A program made the translations under genes and the position numbers. Under the pieces are notes generated by a model. That model saw only the letters and a program-made list of their open reading frames with translations. It did not search any database and was not told where the DNA came from. A stretch of 64,000 bases of DNA from Adiantum capillus-veneris (Eukaryota > Streptophyta > Polypodiopsida > Polypodiales > Pteridaceae): contig CM043963.1 in the NCBI GenBank assembly GCA_014529385.2, positions 73,821,912-73,885,911 on the forward strand, in the 5' to 3' direction. Positions 21,810 through 33,271 of the stretch are shown here, piece by piece. Each line of letters opens with the position of its first letter. Positions within the stretch are counted from its first letter, which is position 1.

Positions 21810-22569
21810 ATGTTAAGTATGGAGCTTGATTTACCTTGTAATATTCTGTGGTAAAAGTGCACATTTGTAAGGCCCCCATTATGAGGAGAAGCCGTTGTGT
21901 GTGAAGGAAAATCACTCACTAGAATATTCTTTTTTGCCAAAATATTATGGCCGGACGGCGTCCGGAAAGTGGTCGGAAAACAACCGGTCGGTTGGCCAGT
22001 GGGCCAGTAGTCAATGGCCGGTGGCCGGTGGTCGGTGGTCAGAAGTCAATGGCCGGTGGCCGGTGGTCGGAAGTCAATGGCCGATGGTCGGTGGACGAAT
22101 TCAATGGCCGGTGGCCGAATTCAAAAGCGGACTTGTCTTTTCAAGGGCGGCCACACATGGGCGGATTGAAGGGTCCGATTTGGACTTATCTACACAAGGG
22201 CGGATACACATGGCTGCCTCTCATGAGAAAGGGTAGCCCTTTTGGCTTATAAAAGGAGGCCATTTCTACACACATTTCATAGTGTGAAGTTCATGCAACA
22301 AGGTGAGTGTGAGGTGGTGAGAGTGAAGCAAGGCGGGAGCTCCATTAAGGGTATAATCCCTTTGTAAACTACTTCTTGTTTTGAAGTACTAAAGCCATTG
22401 AGTGGCTGCTTTCCCGTGGACATAGCCCACATTGTGTGAACCACGTATATCGTGTGTACTCTCTCTCTCTCTCTCTCTCTCTACTCTATAATCTCGTGTA
22501 TGTAAATCTGTCTCTCTCCATTAAGTAATCTACTCAATTATCTATTTAGCTATGTCTTATTTCCTAACA
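21810..22569 (+). repeat. C2 5' LTR
   Basis: It is 760 bp long, with a GGCCGGTGG-type minisatellite at about 21981-22127 and a CT tract at about 22460-22482. It matches the 3' LTR except for repeat lengths and an insertion of about 80 bp in the latter. Confidence 0.93.
22248..22255 (+). promoter_or_regulatory. TATA box of C2 5' LTR
   Basis: TATAAAAG, followed by gaggccatttctacacac, is the same context as in C1 (21390) and the 3' LTR (27066-27073). It is the likely start region for the element RNA. Confidence 0.65.
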
Positions 22570-22570
22570 A

Positions 22571-22583
22571 CTAGTATCAGAGC
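22571..22583 (+). other. C2 primer-binding site (tRNA-Met type)
   Basis: CTAGTATCAGAGC begins two bases after the LTR. It matches the TGGTATCAGAGC initiator tRNA-Met site except at its first bases. Confidence 0.8.
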
Positions 22584-22633
22584 AAGGTTTGCTCGTAGCT
22601 AAATTATCTCAAGGAAAGGATTCCTTGAATTGA

Positions 22634-23357
22634 GTGGGACTTATGGCGGAGGAAGGGAAACTCAAGATTGAGAAGCTCAACGGCAAAAACTACCAACATT
22701 GGAAGATGCAGATTGAAGACTATCTCTACCAAAAGGATCTCTATTTGCCACTAGGCGGTCTTGCAAAGAAGCCCGCAACAATGGCAGATGAAGCAAGGAT
22801 TGTCCTTGATCGAAAGGCACTGGGAAAAATCCGGTTAAGCTTAGCGTCAATGGTGGCCTTCAATGTTTCAGAGATGAAGACCACGGAGGACTTGATGAAG
22901 TCACTTGACGACTTCTACGAGAAACGACTTCTACGCTTGTTCAATCTAAAGATGGCGAGAATGGTTCAGCTGCAGAACACCTAAATGACTTTACCACAAA
23001 CATAAGTCAACTTCGATCAGTGAAAATCAATTTCGATGATGAAGTGCGAGCTCTCCTTATACTATCATCTTTACCGGATAGTTGGGATAGCCTTGTGATG
23101 GCTGTAAGTAATTCTATTTCTGGCACAAATACTCTTAAGTTTGATGATGTTGTGGGTGCTCTCCTAAGCGAGGAAATACGAAGGAGAAGCACAGGAGAAT
23201 CATCAAGTGTTGCACTGTCAGTAGAAACAAGAGGAAGGCCTAAGGAGAGGTTTAAAAACCAAAAGGGTCGTGATCGCTCAAGGTGGAGCAAGTCACACAC
23301 AAAGTCAATTCTTGAATGTTGGAACTGCGGCAAGAAGGGCAATGTGAAGAAGGATTG
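22634..23357 (+). pseudogene. C2 gag (UBN2/copia type)
   Basis: The copia gag begins MAEEGKLKIEKLNG (22643) with the NYQHWKMQIEDYL block typical of this family. A frameshift near 22930 leads to 23020-23358 with LLSSLPDSWD-like and FDDVVGALLSEEIRR segments. The zinc knuckle at about 23318-23357 starts CWNCGKKG, but its histidine position is asparagine and the last cysteine codon is a TGA. The capsid part is otherwise readable. Confidence 0.88.
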
Positions 23358-24442
23358 ATGGTCCAAGAAGAAGAAGGAGACAGAGTCTCAAAACAACAAG
23401 CCAACATCGGAGGCCAATGTGGCAGGTAAAGTAGAGCAAGATGCTCTAATCCTCTCATTAGACAATGTGTCTAATTCTTGGATAGTAGATTCCGGGGCTT
23501 CATTCCATGCGACACCACACAAGAAACATTTCCAAGACTACAACAAAGGTAATTTTGGGTATGTATACTTGGGAGATGATGAAGCTTGTGAGATTGTCGG
23601 CAAAGGTACAGTTTTTGTCAAAACTGCTAACGGAAATGAATGGAAGCTTAAAGATGTTAGGCATGTTCCTTCTCTTCGCAAAAATTTGATCTCTACAGGA
23701 CAATTGGACGATGAAGGTCACAACATTGCATTCGGAATAACAAACGGTGGAAGATCTCAAAGGGATCTTTGGTGGTTGCCAAAGGAGAAAAGGTCGGTAC
23801 ACTTTACTTGTGTACTGTTAGCACGCAACCGTCAGCTTGTGCATCAACTACAGAAGTTGATAGTGCGGTGTGGCACTACCGGCTTGGGCATATGAGTGCC
23901 AAAGGAATGCAAATCCTTCAAACAAAGAAGCTTCTACTAGGTTTGAAAGAAGTGGACTTAGAGTTCTGTGAAGATTGTGTTTATGGTAAACAAAAGAGGG
24001 TGAAATTTCAAAATCAGGAAATGAAAGAAAAAATAAAAAACTTGAGTTGGTTCATTTTGATGTTTGGGGTCCTGCAAGTACACCATCACTTGGTGGCTCA
24101 TTGTACTATGTAACATTCATAGACGATGCGACTAGAAAAACATGGGTTTATGTCATGAAGAATAAGTTTGATGTATTTTCCATATTTCAAAGGTGGAAAG
24201 CCTTTGTGGAGAATGAAACAGGTACCAAGGTTAAATGCCTCAGATCCGACAATGGAGGTGAATATTGCAGCCAAGCTTTTGAAAGATTTTGTGCTAGCAA
24301 TGGCATTCGGAGGCAAAGGAGAACCCCAAGGACACCTCAAAAAAATGGGATTTTGGAAAGGATGAACATGACATCATGGAGCGAGTACGAAGCATGCGGC
24401 TACATGCTGGCCTACCGCTTGAGCTTTAGGCGGAAGCTGTAA
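23358..24442 (+). pseudogene. C2 protease and integrase
   Basis: The protease active site WIVDSGASFHAT (D codon at 23488-23490) lies in an open frame from 23419. Further on come the GAG-pre-integrase segment VWHYRLGHMSAKGMQ (about 23871-23915) and the integrase core. The core shows HFDVWGPAS (about 24050), FIDDATRKTWVYVM, RSDNGGEYCS (about 24243) and a PQKNGILERM block that holds the glutamate. Reading requires frame changes near 23770, 24050 and 24365. Protease cuts the polyprotein; integrase joins the DNA copy to the genome. Confidence 0.9.
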
Positions 24443-24483
24443 GTACGTATGTGTAGTTAATCAATCGGTCACCCTCAACGGCA

Positions 24484-26023
24484 TTGGATGGGGAAGTTCG
24501 AGAAGAGGCATGGACAGGTAAACCGGTGAATTATGCATTTCTCAAAGTGTTTGGGTGTGAGGCTTTCATGCACATAGATAGAAGCCTAAGATCAAATCTA
24601 GATGCAAAGTCCAAAAAGTGTTTCTTCATTGGCTATGGAGAAGGTGACTTTGGGTATCGCCTATGGAATCCTGAAGATGGTAAAATGTTAAGGAGTAGGG
24701 ATGTAATTTTTAATGAACAAAATATGTACAAAGATTACTTGGAAAGAAAACAAACAAAAGAAATAGGTGATGAGTACATGGAGCTTGAGGACGGTGAAGA
24801 CTCAAGGATTGCAAACGGTGACAATGTGCAACAACGTCAACCAAATGAGGAGCCTCAACCTATTCCCCGAAGATCTACAAGAGCAAGTAGACCTCCAGAA
24901 AGGTTTGTTCCTTCCTTCAACCATCTCTTGATCTTAGATTCTGGAGAACCGGAATCATACGAAGAAGCTATGCAACATGAATCCAAAGAAAAATGGACGA
25001 AGAGCATGCAAGTGGAGATGGACTCACTACATCGCAACCAAACATGGGAATTGGTTGAGTTGCCTAAAGATAAGCGGGCACTTCAAAACAAATGGATGTA
25101 CAAGATGAAGGAATAAGAAGGTGGGAAGAAAAGGTACAAGTCCAGGCTTATGGTAAAAGGTTTTTCACAAAAGAAATTGACTTCAATGAAATATTTTCTC
25201 CTGTTGTAAAAATGAACTCAATTAGGCTTGTCTTAAGCCTTGTGGCTGCTCATGATCTAAACCTCGAGCAAATGGATGTAAATACGACATTCCCTCACGG
25301 TGACTTAGAGGAGGAAATCTACATGCTTCAACCAAAGGGGTATGAAGTAAAAGGTAAGGAGAAAATGGTTTGCAGATTAAAGAAGAGCTTGTATGGTTTA
25401 AAGCAAGCATCAAGACAATGGTACTTGAAGTTTGATCGATGGATGTTGGATCATGGATTCATAATATGCAACTCGAATCACTGCATCTACACGAAGAATT
25501 TGAGAGATGGGAAATTCATCATCCTAATGTTATATGTTGATGACATGTTGATTGCAAGTGCTAACATGCAGGACATCAAATACCTAAAAGAGGAGCTGTC
25601 TAAATCTTTTTCAATGAAAGATTTAGGTGCTGCAAAGAGGATACTTGGTATGAAAATATCAAGGGACAGGACAAAGAAGACAATAAAGCTATCTCAAGAA
25701 TATTACATCAAGAAGGTACTAGAAAGGTTTGCAATGCAAAATGCAAGACCAGTTTCTACACCTTTGGCTGGTCACTTTAAATAATGAAGGATATGTGTCC
25801 AAAGACACAAGAGGAGATAGCCTATATGTCTAAAGTTCCATATGCTGCAGAGGTAGGTTCTCTAATGTATGCTATGGTCTGGACAAGGCCAGACATTGCA
25901 CATGCAGTGGGAGTTGTGAGTAGGTTCATGGACAACCCAGGTAAAGAGCATTGGCAAGCTGTGAAGTGGATACTTAGGTATCTAAAAGGGTTGTGTATTT
26001 TGGAGGAGCTGATATTTTTCTAG
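24484..26023 (+). pseudogene. C2 integrase tail and reverse transcriptase
   Basis: The frame 24484-25116 begins in the integrase tail (VNYAFLKVFGCEAFMHI, FFIGYGEGDFGYRLW) and ends in the RT entry (NQTWELVELPKDKRALQNKW). After a one-frame step the frame 25092-25784 has the copia RT blocks EQMDVNTTFPHGDLEEEIYM, KKSLYGLKQASRQWY and the catalytic LYVDDMLIAS (Y-V-D-D codons 25533-25544). RT closes with TRPDIAHAVGVVSRF (about 25890). The whole palm is present, but the two frame changes and a stop at 25784 break it. Confidence 0.92.
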
Positions 26024-26482
26024 AAGGGTATGCTGATGCAGATATGGCAGGTGACAAAGATACTCAAAGGAGCACTACTGGCTATGTGTTCACGGTTGGA
26101 GGCACAACAGGTAAGCTAGGTTTCAAAGCTGCAGAAAGTGGTTTCACTTTCTACCACAGAAGCAGAGTATGTAGCAATGACGGAGGCAAGCAAGGAAATT
26201 ATGTGGCTTCACAGATTCTTAGAAGAGCTTGGATTCAAACAAGACAATTGTGCCTTGTACAGTGATAGCCAAAGTGCTCTCTATCTTGCGAGGAACTCAA
26301 CCTTTCATTCAAGGACAAAGCACATTGAGGTGAGATATCACTTCATACGCACTCTTTTGGAAGAGGGACAGCTAAATCTAGGAAAGATGCATACAAGTGA
26401 AAATCCTATAGACATGTTTACAAAGGTGGTCAACAAGGAGAAGTTGAGCTTTTTCTCATCTTCAATTGGCATTCAAGGATAA
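25993..26482 (+). pseudogene. C2 RNase H
   Basis: The copia RNase H shows YADADMAGDKDTQRSTTGYV (about 26028), then, in the next frame, SLSTTEAEYVAMTEASKEI (about 26145), CALYSDSQSALYLARN and the C-terminal FHSRTKHIEVRYHFIR. The acidic D, E and D of the active site are all visible. One frameshift near 26140 separates them. The frame ends at 26482, about 60 bp before the 3' LTR. Confidence 0.92.
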
Positions 26483-26544
26483 GAAGCTAGGATGGAAAGC
26501 AGTCTCACAGGTTTGGTTTTGAGATCAGTCTCCAAGTGGGAGAT

Positions 26545-27272
26545 TGTTAAGTATGGACCCTGATGGACCCTGATTTACCTTGTAATCTTCTGTGGTAAAA
26601 GCGCACATTTGTAAGGCCCCCATTATGAGGAGAAGCCATCGTGCGTGAAGGAAACTCACTTGCCAAAAACCAATATTTTCACGGCCAAAAATCAGGGGAA
26701 ACTTTAGGGGCCTCTTCCTCCCCCGAGACCTTTTTTTTTCCTTCGCCGAAATATTCCTTTTCACCAGAATATTATGGCTGGCCGACGGCCAGAAAGTGGT
26801 CGGAAAACAACCGGTCGGTTGGCCGGTGGCAGGTAGTCAATGGCCGGTGGTCGGAAGTCAATGGCCGTGGCCGATGGCCAGTGGTCAAAAGTCAATGGCC
26901 GGTGGCCGGTGGCCGAATTTAATGGACGGTAGCTGAATTCAAAAGTGGACATGTCTTCTCAAGGGCCGCCACACATGGGCTGATTGAAGGGTCTGATTTG
27001 GACTTATCTACACAAGGGCGGCTACACATGGCTGCCTCTCATGAGAGAGGGCAGCCCTTTTGGCCTATAAAAGGAGTCCATTTCTACACACATTTCATAG
27101 TGTGAAGTTGATGCAACAAGGTGAGTGTGAGGTGGTGAGAGTGAAACAAGGTGGGAGCTCCATTAAGGGTATAATCCCTTTGTAAACTACTTCTTGTTTT
27201 GAAGTAGTAAAACCATTGAGTGGCTGCTTTCCCGTGGACATAGCCCACATTGGGTGAACCACGTATATCGTG

Positions 27273-27337
<65 letters not shown>

Positions 27338-27421
27338 CTATAATCTCGTGTATGTAAATCTGTCTCTCTCCATTAAGTAATCTACTCAATTATCTATTTA
27401 GCTATGTCTTATTTCCTAACA
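26545..27421 (+). repeat. C2 3' LTR
   Basis: It follows a purine tract (aagtgggagat, about 26534-26544). It is 877 bp long; the extra length against the 5' LTR comes from about 80 bp near 26675-26760 and a much longer CT tract (27279-27334). The minisatellite is at about 26815-26937 and the TATA box at 27066-27073. Confidence 0.93.
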
Positions 27422-27426
27422 TTGAA

Positions 27427-28680
27427 GCTACCCTAAGAGGGATAGAAATGTACTTCTATTGGCCTACCATGAAAGAGAACATACAAGAGTATGTTTCAAA
27501 ATATGTGGTTTGCCAAAAGACGAAGTTTGATAGAGGGAAGCAACCTGGTTTGCTTCAACCTTTGCCAATTCCTAATTCACCCTGGGAGAGCATATCCATG
27601 GATTTTATCTTTGGATTTCCTAAGTCTATCCATGGGAATATGGGAATATGGACAATGGTAGATAGGTTTAGTAAACAAGCACATTTCATACCTGTCAAAA
27701 AGACTATTAAGGCTTATCAAATGGCAACCCTCTTTATATCATAAATCCTTAAGTACCACGGCTTGCCAATGTCAATAGTGTTGAATAGAGATCCTAGAAT
27801 GACCAAGAGTTTCTAGAAGGTTCCCTTTGAGAATTTAGGTACAAGGCTAGATTTCTCTTCGCCCTATCACCCGCAAATGGATGGCCAAATTGAGATAGCT
27901 AACCTAACAATTCTTGATCTACTAAAAGCTTATGTCATTGAAGTAGATCAAATATCCCAATGGGAGAAGTACTTACTTTTAGTGGAGTATGATTACAATA
28001 ACATAGTACATACATCCACGGGAAAAGCACCTTTTGAGGTAATTGAGGGAAGATAAAAAAGTCCCCTGCTACTTAAGGTATATGGGAAGATCTTCGCTGT
28101 AGATGAATATAGCCACGACCTACAAGAATCTTTCCAAAAGATTAAAGATGCTATATCCATCTCACAGCAAAGGCAAAAGGCTTCTGCTAACAAGCACAGA
28201 AGAGCCCTGACCTTTAAAGAAAATGATTGGGTCTTGCTTAAATTTCCCAAGGCTCGATTAAGGCACACGATGGGAAAGAATCCTATGGGACACCAAAAGT
28301 ACTATGCTAAACTAGCAAAAAGGTACTATGGCCCCTATTAGATTCTTAAGCCAATTAATGAGGTGGCTTATCAGCTCAAGTTTCCCAACCACTGACTCAT
28401 ACACAATGCTTTCCATGTGAGCCTATTAAATCCTTATGAAGGAGAGCCACCCCAAGAAGCAACTACAGAAGACCCACCAGAGATTAAAGACCAAGAAGAG
28501 GTATTGCAGCCCGAGTCCATTCTTCGACACAAAGACAAGGTATTGAGGGGCGGTAAGATTATCCGACGGTATCTTATTAATTTTAAGAATTATCCTTTTG
28601 AAGATGCTAGATGGATGCAAGGCATACAATTAAAGGACAACCTAAACCTTGTCAATGCTTACAATGATTCCCTAGAGTAA
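27427..28680 (+). pseudogene. Element A integrase core and C-terminal chromodomain
   Basis: It continues the zinc finger with YFYWPTMKENIQEYV and CQKTKF, then the core with ISMDFIFGFPKS (first aspartate), TMVDRFSKQAHFIPV and a damaged second aspartate block (about 27785). YHPQMDGQIEIAN carries the glutamate. After AKRYYGPY and AFHVSLLNPYEGEPP comes a chromodomain-like end, PESILRHKDKVLRGG and YLINFKNYPFEDARW (28417-28680). Chromodomains direct insertion towards modified histones. Stops near 27744, 27815 and 28055 make it inactive. Confidence 0.9.
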
Positions 28681-29035
28681 GCAAGTGTAATTTTGTTTTA
28701 AATGATCAATGTTTTTGTCTTATAAGACTCTTTTTTTTGCTATTGTGCACAAATGTTGAGAAGTATGCATGCTTAGGATCATGTTTGTGGCGACGACGTC
28801 TCCCAAACACCAAGTAGGGCTTGTCACTCTACTATGGAAGATTGATACGGACTAATGAGCAGACATGCTTGCGGCAGCTAAGTCTCTCAAGCACCAAATG
28901 GATTAGTCATCCATTCTGGAATGATGTCATAGGGTAAAATAGGGATCCCCTACCCGCTAGCAAACGGACTCATGATTAGGCTTTATCCTCTCTACCTCAT
29001 AGTCGAGGATGACTATGATATCAAGAGAGAGGTAA
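28681..29035 (+). other. Element A 3' untranslated region and polypurine tract
   Basis: It contains two degenerate tandem units: one from about 28780 with ggcgacgacgtctcccaaac, the other from about 28868 with gcggcagctaagtctctcaa. A purine tract (aagagagaggtaa, 29023-29035) abuts the 3' LTR and primes plus-strand synthesis. Confidence 0.65.
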
Positions 29036-29423
29036 TGTCATAAAACCTAATATCTACTTTCCCCAAATGATTTTCTCATATTAAATTGATCATTTAATCT
29101 AGGAAAATACCAGGGGGGAGAAAAGGTTGGATATTGGAAAGGCTGCCAGACCAGTCTCAACAGGGGAGCCAAAAGACGGGAATTGGGGATCCAGATAGGG
29201 ATGGTCTAATAAAGAGCACAATACATCAATGGAGTTTAAAAGACCCCTAGGTTGAACCCCATTAAGACTTCCATAGGGAAAAGTTCCATTTTTTTAACTC
29301 TAAAGGTCATAGGCCATGGGAACTTGGCCTAGTGACTAAAAGTGCTAACTCTAGAAGTCAACAAAAGACAATTAGCAAGAAGACAAAGGAGAGCGCAAGC
29401 TGGGAAGAGGATAGATTGGGAAT

Positions 29424-29472
<49 letters not shown>

Positions 29473-29998
29473 CACTTTCCACAAAGCAAATAGGACACAT
29501 TCAGGCATGCAGGAAAACCCCCAATTCTTGCTTGAATCCTATTGGATGGACATACAGGTGGACCAATGAGGGCTCAACTAGTGTAAAATAAATTTCTTAT
29601 TTTATAAATGCTTTAAAAAAACCCAATAAGAAATAGTCTCCCTAAAAGACTATTGGACAGTCAAAAGGTCCAATGAGAATTAAGCAGCTCCTAAATTTGC
29701 TTAATTCCTATTGGCCAGAAGACTAAAAGGTCCAATAGGAATTTAAATAATTAAATTTATTATTTGAGCATTTACAAACAAGGAAAAAGGGTGCACACTT
29801 GTCACAAGGCTTTTAACTGGGCCTCTCAAAGGCTATTGGCTAAAATATTTACTGGCCAATAGGAAGCCAACAAGAGTAAAACTCTTCCTCAAATGTTATT
29901 GGCTAGGCTTTTCAAGGGCCAATAGGAAGCCAACATGAGTAAGTGGAAATAGGGGTCAACCAAGATGAGAGAGGAGGCTGATTTGGAAAGGCATTATT

Positions 29999-30043
<45 letters not shown>

Positions 30044-30746
30044 TATGTGTGAAGTGAAGAAATTCTATCTCCTTCTCAAGCTTTAATGGAAAGCTCTTCA
30101 TCTACTCCAAGCTTGTGAGAAGTGAGGCCTACACCAACAAACTCTTGGCTTGTGATGCAAATCGAACCAAGAAACAAGCTCCAATGCATGCTCATCTCCT
30201 CTACCATGCTAATTACTAAGCTATGCTAAGCTATTATGAGTGATTATATGAGGAGATATACTTCTTTCTCGTAAGACTACTTCTTTTTCTTCTAAGATAG
30301 ACTCTCATACCCCGCTAGCTCTCACCACTTCAAAGGTGTGTGAGTTCTTGGGTCTGAGATCAACAAGGAATTGATGTTGTGTTTTAAAAGTGTTAGATTA
30401 GTGCTTGAAGCTTCCATCTTCATTGCACTAGAAAGTTATTGGAGCAACACAAAGAATTGTATTGTAAAATTTCTCCCTTGATGGGGGAAACCTATAATAC
30501 AAAACCTATTGGAGGGGGGACCGGTTGCATGTGCATCCGGTCATCAACTGTTGTCAAGTGTTAATCTCTTTCTCTCTCTCTTTTGAAGTATAGTTCATGC
30601 CTAATTCTAACTAGTTGTTATGCTTTTGTTGCTCTCTCTCCAACTAAGCACTCTTGCTATGCTCATTAGGAATATCTCTGAATGAAATGCTCACTATGTC
30701 TATGTAATTTCCCCTACACATAAGTAATTACCCATTAAATGTTACA
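29036..30746 (+). repeat. Element A 3' LTR
   Basis: It is 1711 bp and matches 1125-2836. CA tracts at about 29427-29470 and 30000-30039 are longer than in the 5' LTR. The end is intact (ACA). The right target copy cctga follows. Confidence 0.93.
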
Positions 30747-30751
30747 CCTGA

Positions 30752-31157
30752 TGTAACCCATGTTAGACTCCTTGATTAGAATCCATGCATTCGTTGTGTA
30801 AGCTTCAGCTGACGAGGGTGTTTGATGGAGTAAGCCTTAGCTTACACTCATAGCGTGAACACTCCCTAAAAAGCCAATTAGGCACCATAAAGTGCATAGT
30901 CACATTTTTCTATGGAATCTACAAAGCCTCACACATGACTCTTTCTTTATACCCACGTGCTGTTAGGCCTAGCCCATATGATATTTAGCCTATTCCTCAC
31001 ATGTGGAAGAAAGGCACCTTACAAAAGGTATATATAAAGAGCCTGTTGTACACAATATATCATGATGCATAATAAGAAGAAATTACATATTTTGCTATCC
31101 AAACTTGAATAAATTACTTTTTGTAATTAAGTATAGTTATTATTATTTTTTTAACAC
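30752..31157 (+). other. Flank between elements A and E, possible LTR fragment
   Basis: There is no ORF. From about 30961 the sequence reads TGTTAGGCCTAGCCC and later has a tatatataaag box and tgatgcataataagaaga. This looks like the U3 and start region of another LTR truncated by element E. The other end was not found, so this is tentative. Confidence 0.35.
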
Positions 31158-31223
31158 TGTGAGCAGGATGGAAACACACACAATGTCTCTATAATGACTC
31201 GACACACACTCTTGGGATCACAT

Positions 31224-31274
<51 letters not shown>

Positions 31275-32330
31275 GGGGCACCACTCGGCTTATACAACCC
31301 ACCTAGCCGAGACAGGGAACACACCGATGGAGTGAGAGGAGAGACTATCCATTTTCCCACTCAACACAGAGACACACACACACACCCAAATAACTCAGCT
31401 CAAAAGAGGAGAATTTTTTATGTTTAGGTACAATTGAGCTTGGGCCAACACCAATGGGTCAAATAGCTCAAACAATATGGATGAAATATGCTAGATACAG
31501 TCACAAATTTGAACAGAGGCTTCGCTCACAAGGAGAAACTTACACAACCAAAATAGTAGGAAAAAGTGAGGAATTTGGCAAAATGGATAGCACCATTACG
31601 TCCGCAGCAGCCAAAAACCCTAGTCTACAATATCAAAGTGCTCAAATCCGACCTTGGATGAGCAATTTATGGCCAAAACAAGCTCCAACAACAGCAATAA
31701 CTCAGTTGCGGCTATTCCTCCTCTTCTGTCCACATTTTTCAGGTCTTTTTCTCAGGTTTTTTAGTGTCCACACTTCATTTTATCCCTTGAGCACCTTTGG
31801 CCTTTTAGTTAACCTCAAACAGATCCCGAACATTCCAAAAACTAGCCACGCAGTGCATTTTTGTTACCTTTCTACACCCATCCGCACACTTGGCACTTAA
31901 ATTTTTCCAATAATGCATCCCGCAACCACGTGAAGTGGCCCCCAAATATAGTCCTCATGATGACCTTTCTGTATAATTATCAAAAGAAAACACCCACGTT
32001 GTGTCTGTACTTATCCATATGCAAGTATTGACCCCATTCGACGTCCCGACGCCACTGGATGCCATCTGATGCACCTGCTTAGCTCATGTCATCGACCCGC
32101 GGATAGATTTCTCAAGAAGTTTTACGTGCTACCAACTCCTCATTATTATAGAAAAAACACACTTATACTGGTGACGATGAAAAACGATGCACTATGTACA
32201 CCCTGCCCTACTTGTACACATGTGGGCCCACGTAACCACCTATCTCTGAAGAATGGGCAATTATTTATTTTATGCACCATTCATGTGTATATACATATGC
32301 ACAATCCCTTGCTCCAAAAAACTCCTAACA
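31158..32330 (-). repeat. Element E 3' LTR
   Basis: It is 1173 bp, alike to 53950-55100 along its length. A CA tract of about 50 bp (31223-31272) is far longer than in the other LTR (about 54016-54031). Confidence 0.9.
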
Positions 32331-32352
32331 TAGTTTGCCCATCCCCTAGCTT
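32331..32352 (-). other. Element E polypurine tract
   Basis: On the minus strand, the tract AGGGGATGGGCAAACTA lies directly before the 3' LTR start TGTTAGG. It primes plus-strand DNA synthesis. The tract next to element D's left LTR is alike (AGATGGGCAATGA). Confidence 0.6.
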
Positions 32353-32452
32353 GGTAGATCATTCATGATCAGCAAGACCAAAAAGAGATATGAGACTCGC
32401 CGCGTCACAAGTCTCATCATCCCTCACCAAAATTACTTGCTCCATAGACAGC
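32353..32452. other. Element E 3' untranslated spacer
   Basis: There is no feature beyond its place between the end of the integrase frame and the polypurine tract. Confidence 0.4.
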
Positions 32453-33271
32453 TCATCTTGCTCCACCATCATTAACCTTGGCATGATATAATTTAAGATG
32501 CAATCCATTTACCCTTGACTTATGTAGAATCCCATCCAGGTTAGCCAATTGATATGTACCATTCTGAAAACACTTCACTACCTTGAAAGGGCCTTCCCAC
32601 TTAATTTGAAACTTCTTTTGGAATGTCTTGTCCAGCTTGCTATTGTAGCGCAAAACCAAGTCATGTTTCTTGATACCCTTACTTTTGACCTTTTCATTTA
32701 TCTTTGTCAAAGCCCTATCTTGCATTTGCCCATAATGCTCCAATGCGCTCATCCTATCTAGCTAAACCTCTTGTAATTGTAGGAGCCTCTCTTGGAATGC
32801 ATCACTGGACTGCCCAAGCAACTTCTCTAGCATCTTGACCGCATGAAACTCTACTTCCACAACCAATAGTGCTTCCTTTCCATATACCAAATGAAATGGA
32901 GTAAACCTTGTACCTGTCTTCGTCGAAGTACGGTAAACCCATAATGCAGTAGGCAATTCCAAATCCCAATTCTTTCCTTGGTGCTTTGTCACTTTTGAAA
33001 GAATTTGTAACAACTCACCATTGAATGTTTCATTTAAGCCATTACATTGGGGATAATAAGGAGTGGTATGCTGGTGCCTAATCTTCATCTTCACGCATAA
33101 AAAGTCTAGCAGTTTAGCTCTAAATCCTGGCCCCTTATCTGAAAGTAGCTCCAATGGCACACCAAACTTGGAACATATTTCATCATACACAAATTTTGCC
33201 ACATCCTTTGCAGTGATTTGTTTTACTGCTATAGCCTCTGTCCATCTAGAGAGATAGTCCACTGCAGTCAA
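32453..33271 (-). pseudogene. Element E integrase core and C-terminal domain
   Basis: The minus frame 32762-33271 has TAVDYLSRWTEAIAV (first aspartate), LLSDKGPGFRAK (second) and TTPYYPQCNGLNETFNG with the glutamate, then HLVYGKEALL. A stop (TAG at the end of 32762) separates it from 32453-32752, which carries the C-terminal WEGPFKVVKCFQNGTYQLAN barrel and the closing HKSRVNGLHLKLYHA. No chromodomain follows, as expected for Tat elements. All three catalytic acids are present, but the stop cuts the protein. Confidence 0.88.

Larger units (their letters stand above)
21810..27421 (+). mobile_element. C2: full-length Ty1/copia element
   Basis: LTRs are 21810-22569 and 26545-27421, both TGTTAAGTATGG...TAACA. 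The target duplication is ttcaa (21805-21809) versus ttgaa (27422-27426), with one change. The + strand holds gag, protease, integrase, RT, RNase H in copia order. It lies 100 bp from C1 in the same orientation. Frameshifts and stops make it inactive; the RT-to-RNase H part is the best kept. Confidence 0.95.
1125..30746 (+). mobile_element. Element A: Ty3/gypsy chromovirus, host of nested insertions
   Basis: The element is bounded by two similar LTRs of about 1.71 kb (1125-2836 and 29036-30746) that begin TGTCATA and end GTTAC(G/A). The flanks cccga (1120-1124) and cctga (30747-30751) form a 5-bp target duplication with one change. Internal order on the + strand is primer site, gag with zinc knuckle, aspartic protease, RT, RNase H, integrase, chromodomain. 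The coding part is split by elements B, C1 and C2. When those are left out, the RNase H and integrase motifs resume in register on either side of each insertion. Without the insertions the element would be about 9.4 kb. It carries stops, frameshifts and tandem duplications and is not autonomous. Confidence 0.93.

Noticed and set aside
21059-22569. A copia element with a tandem 5' LTR
   Set aside because: 95 bp of element A integrase lie between the two LTRs, and each has its own target duplication, so they are separate insertions.
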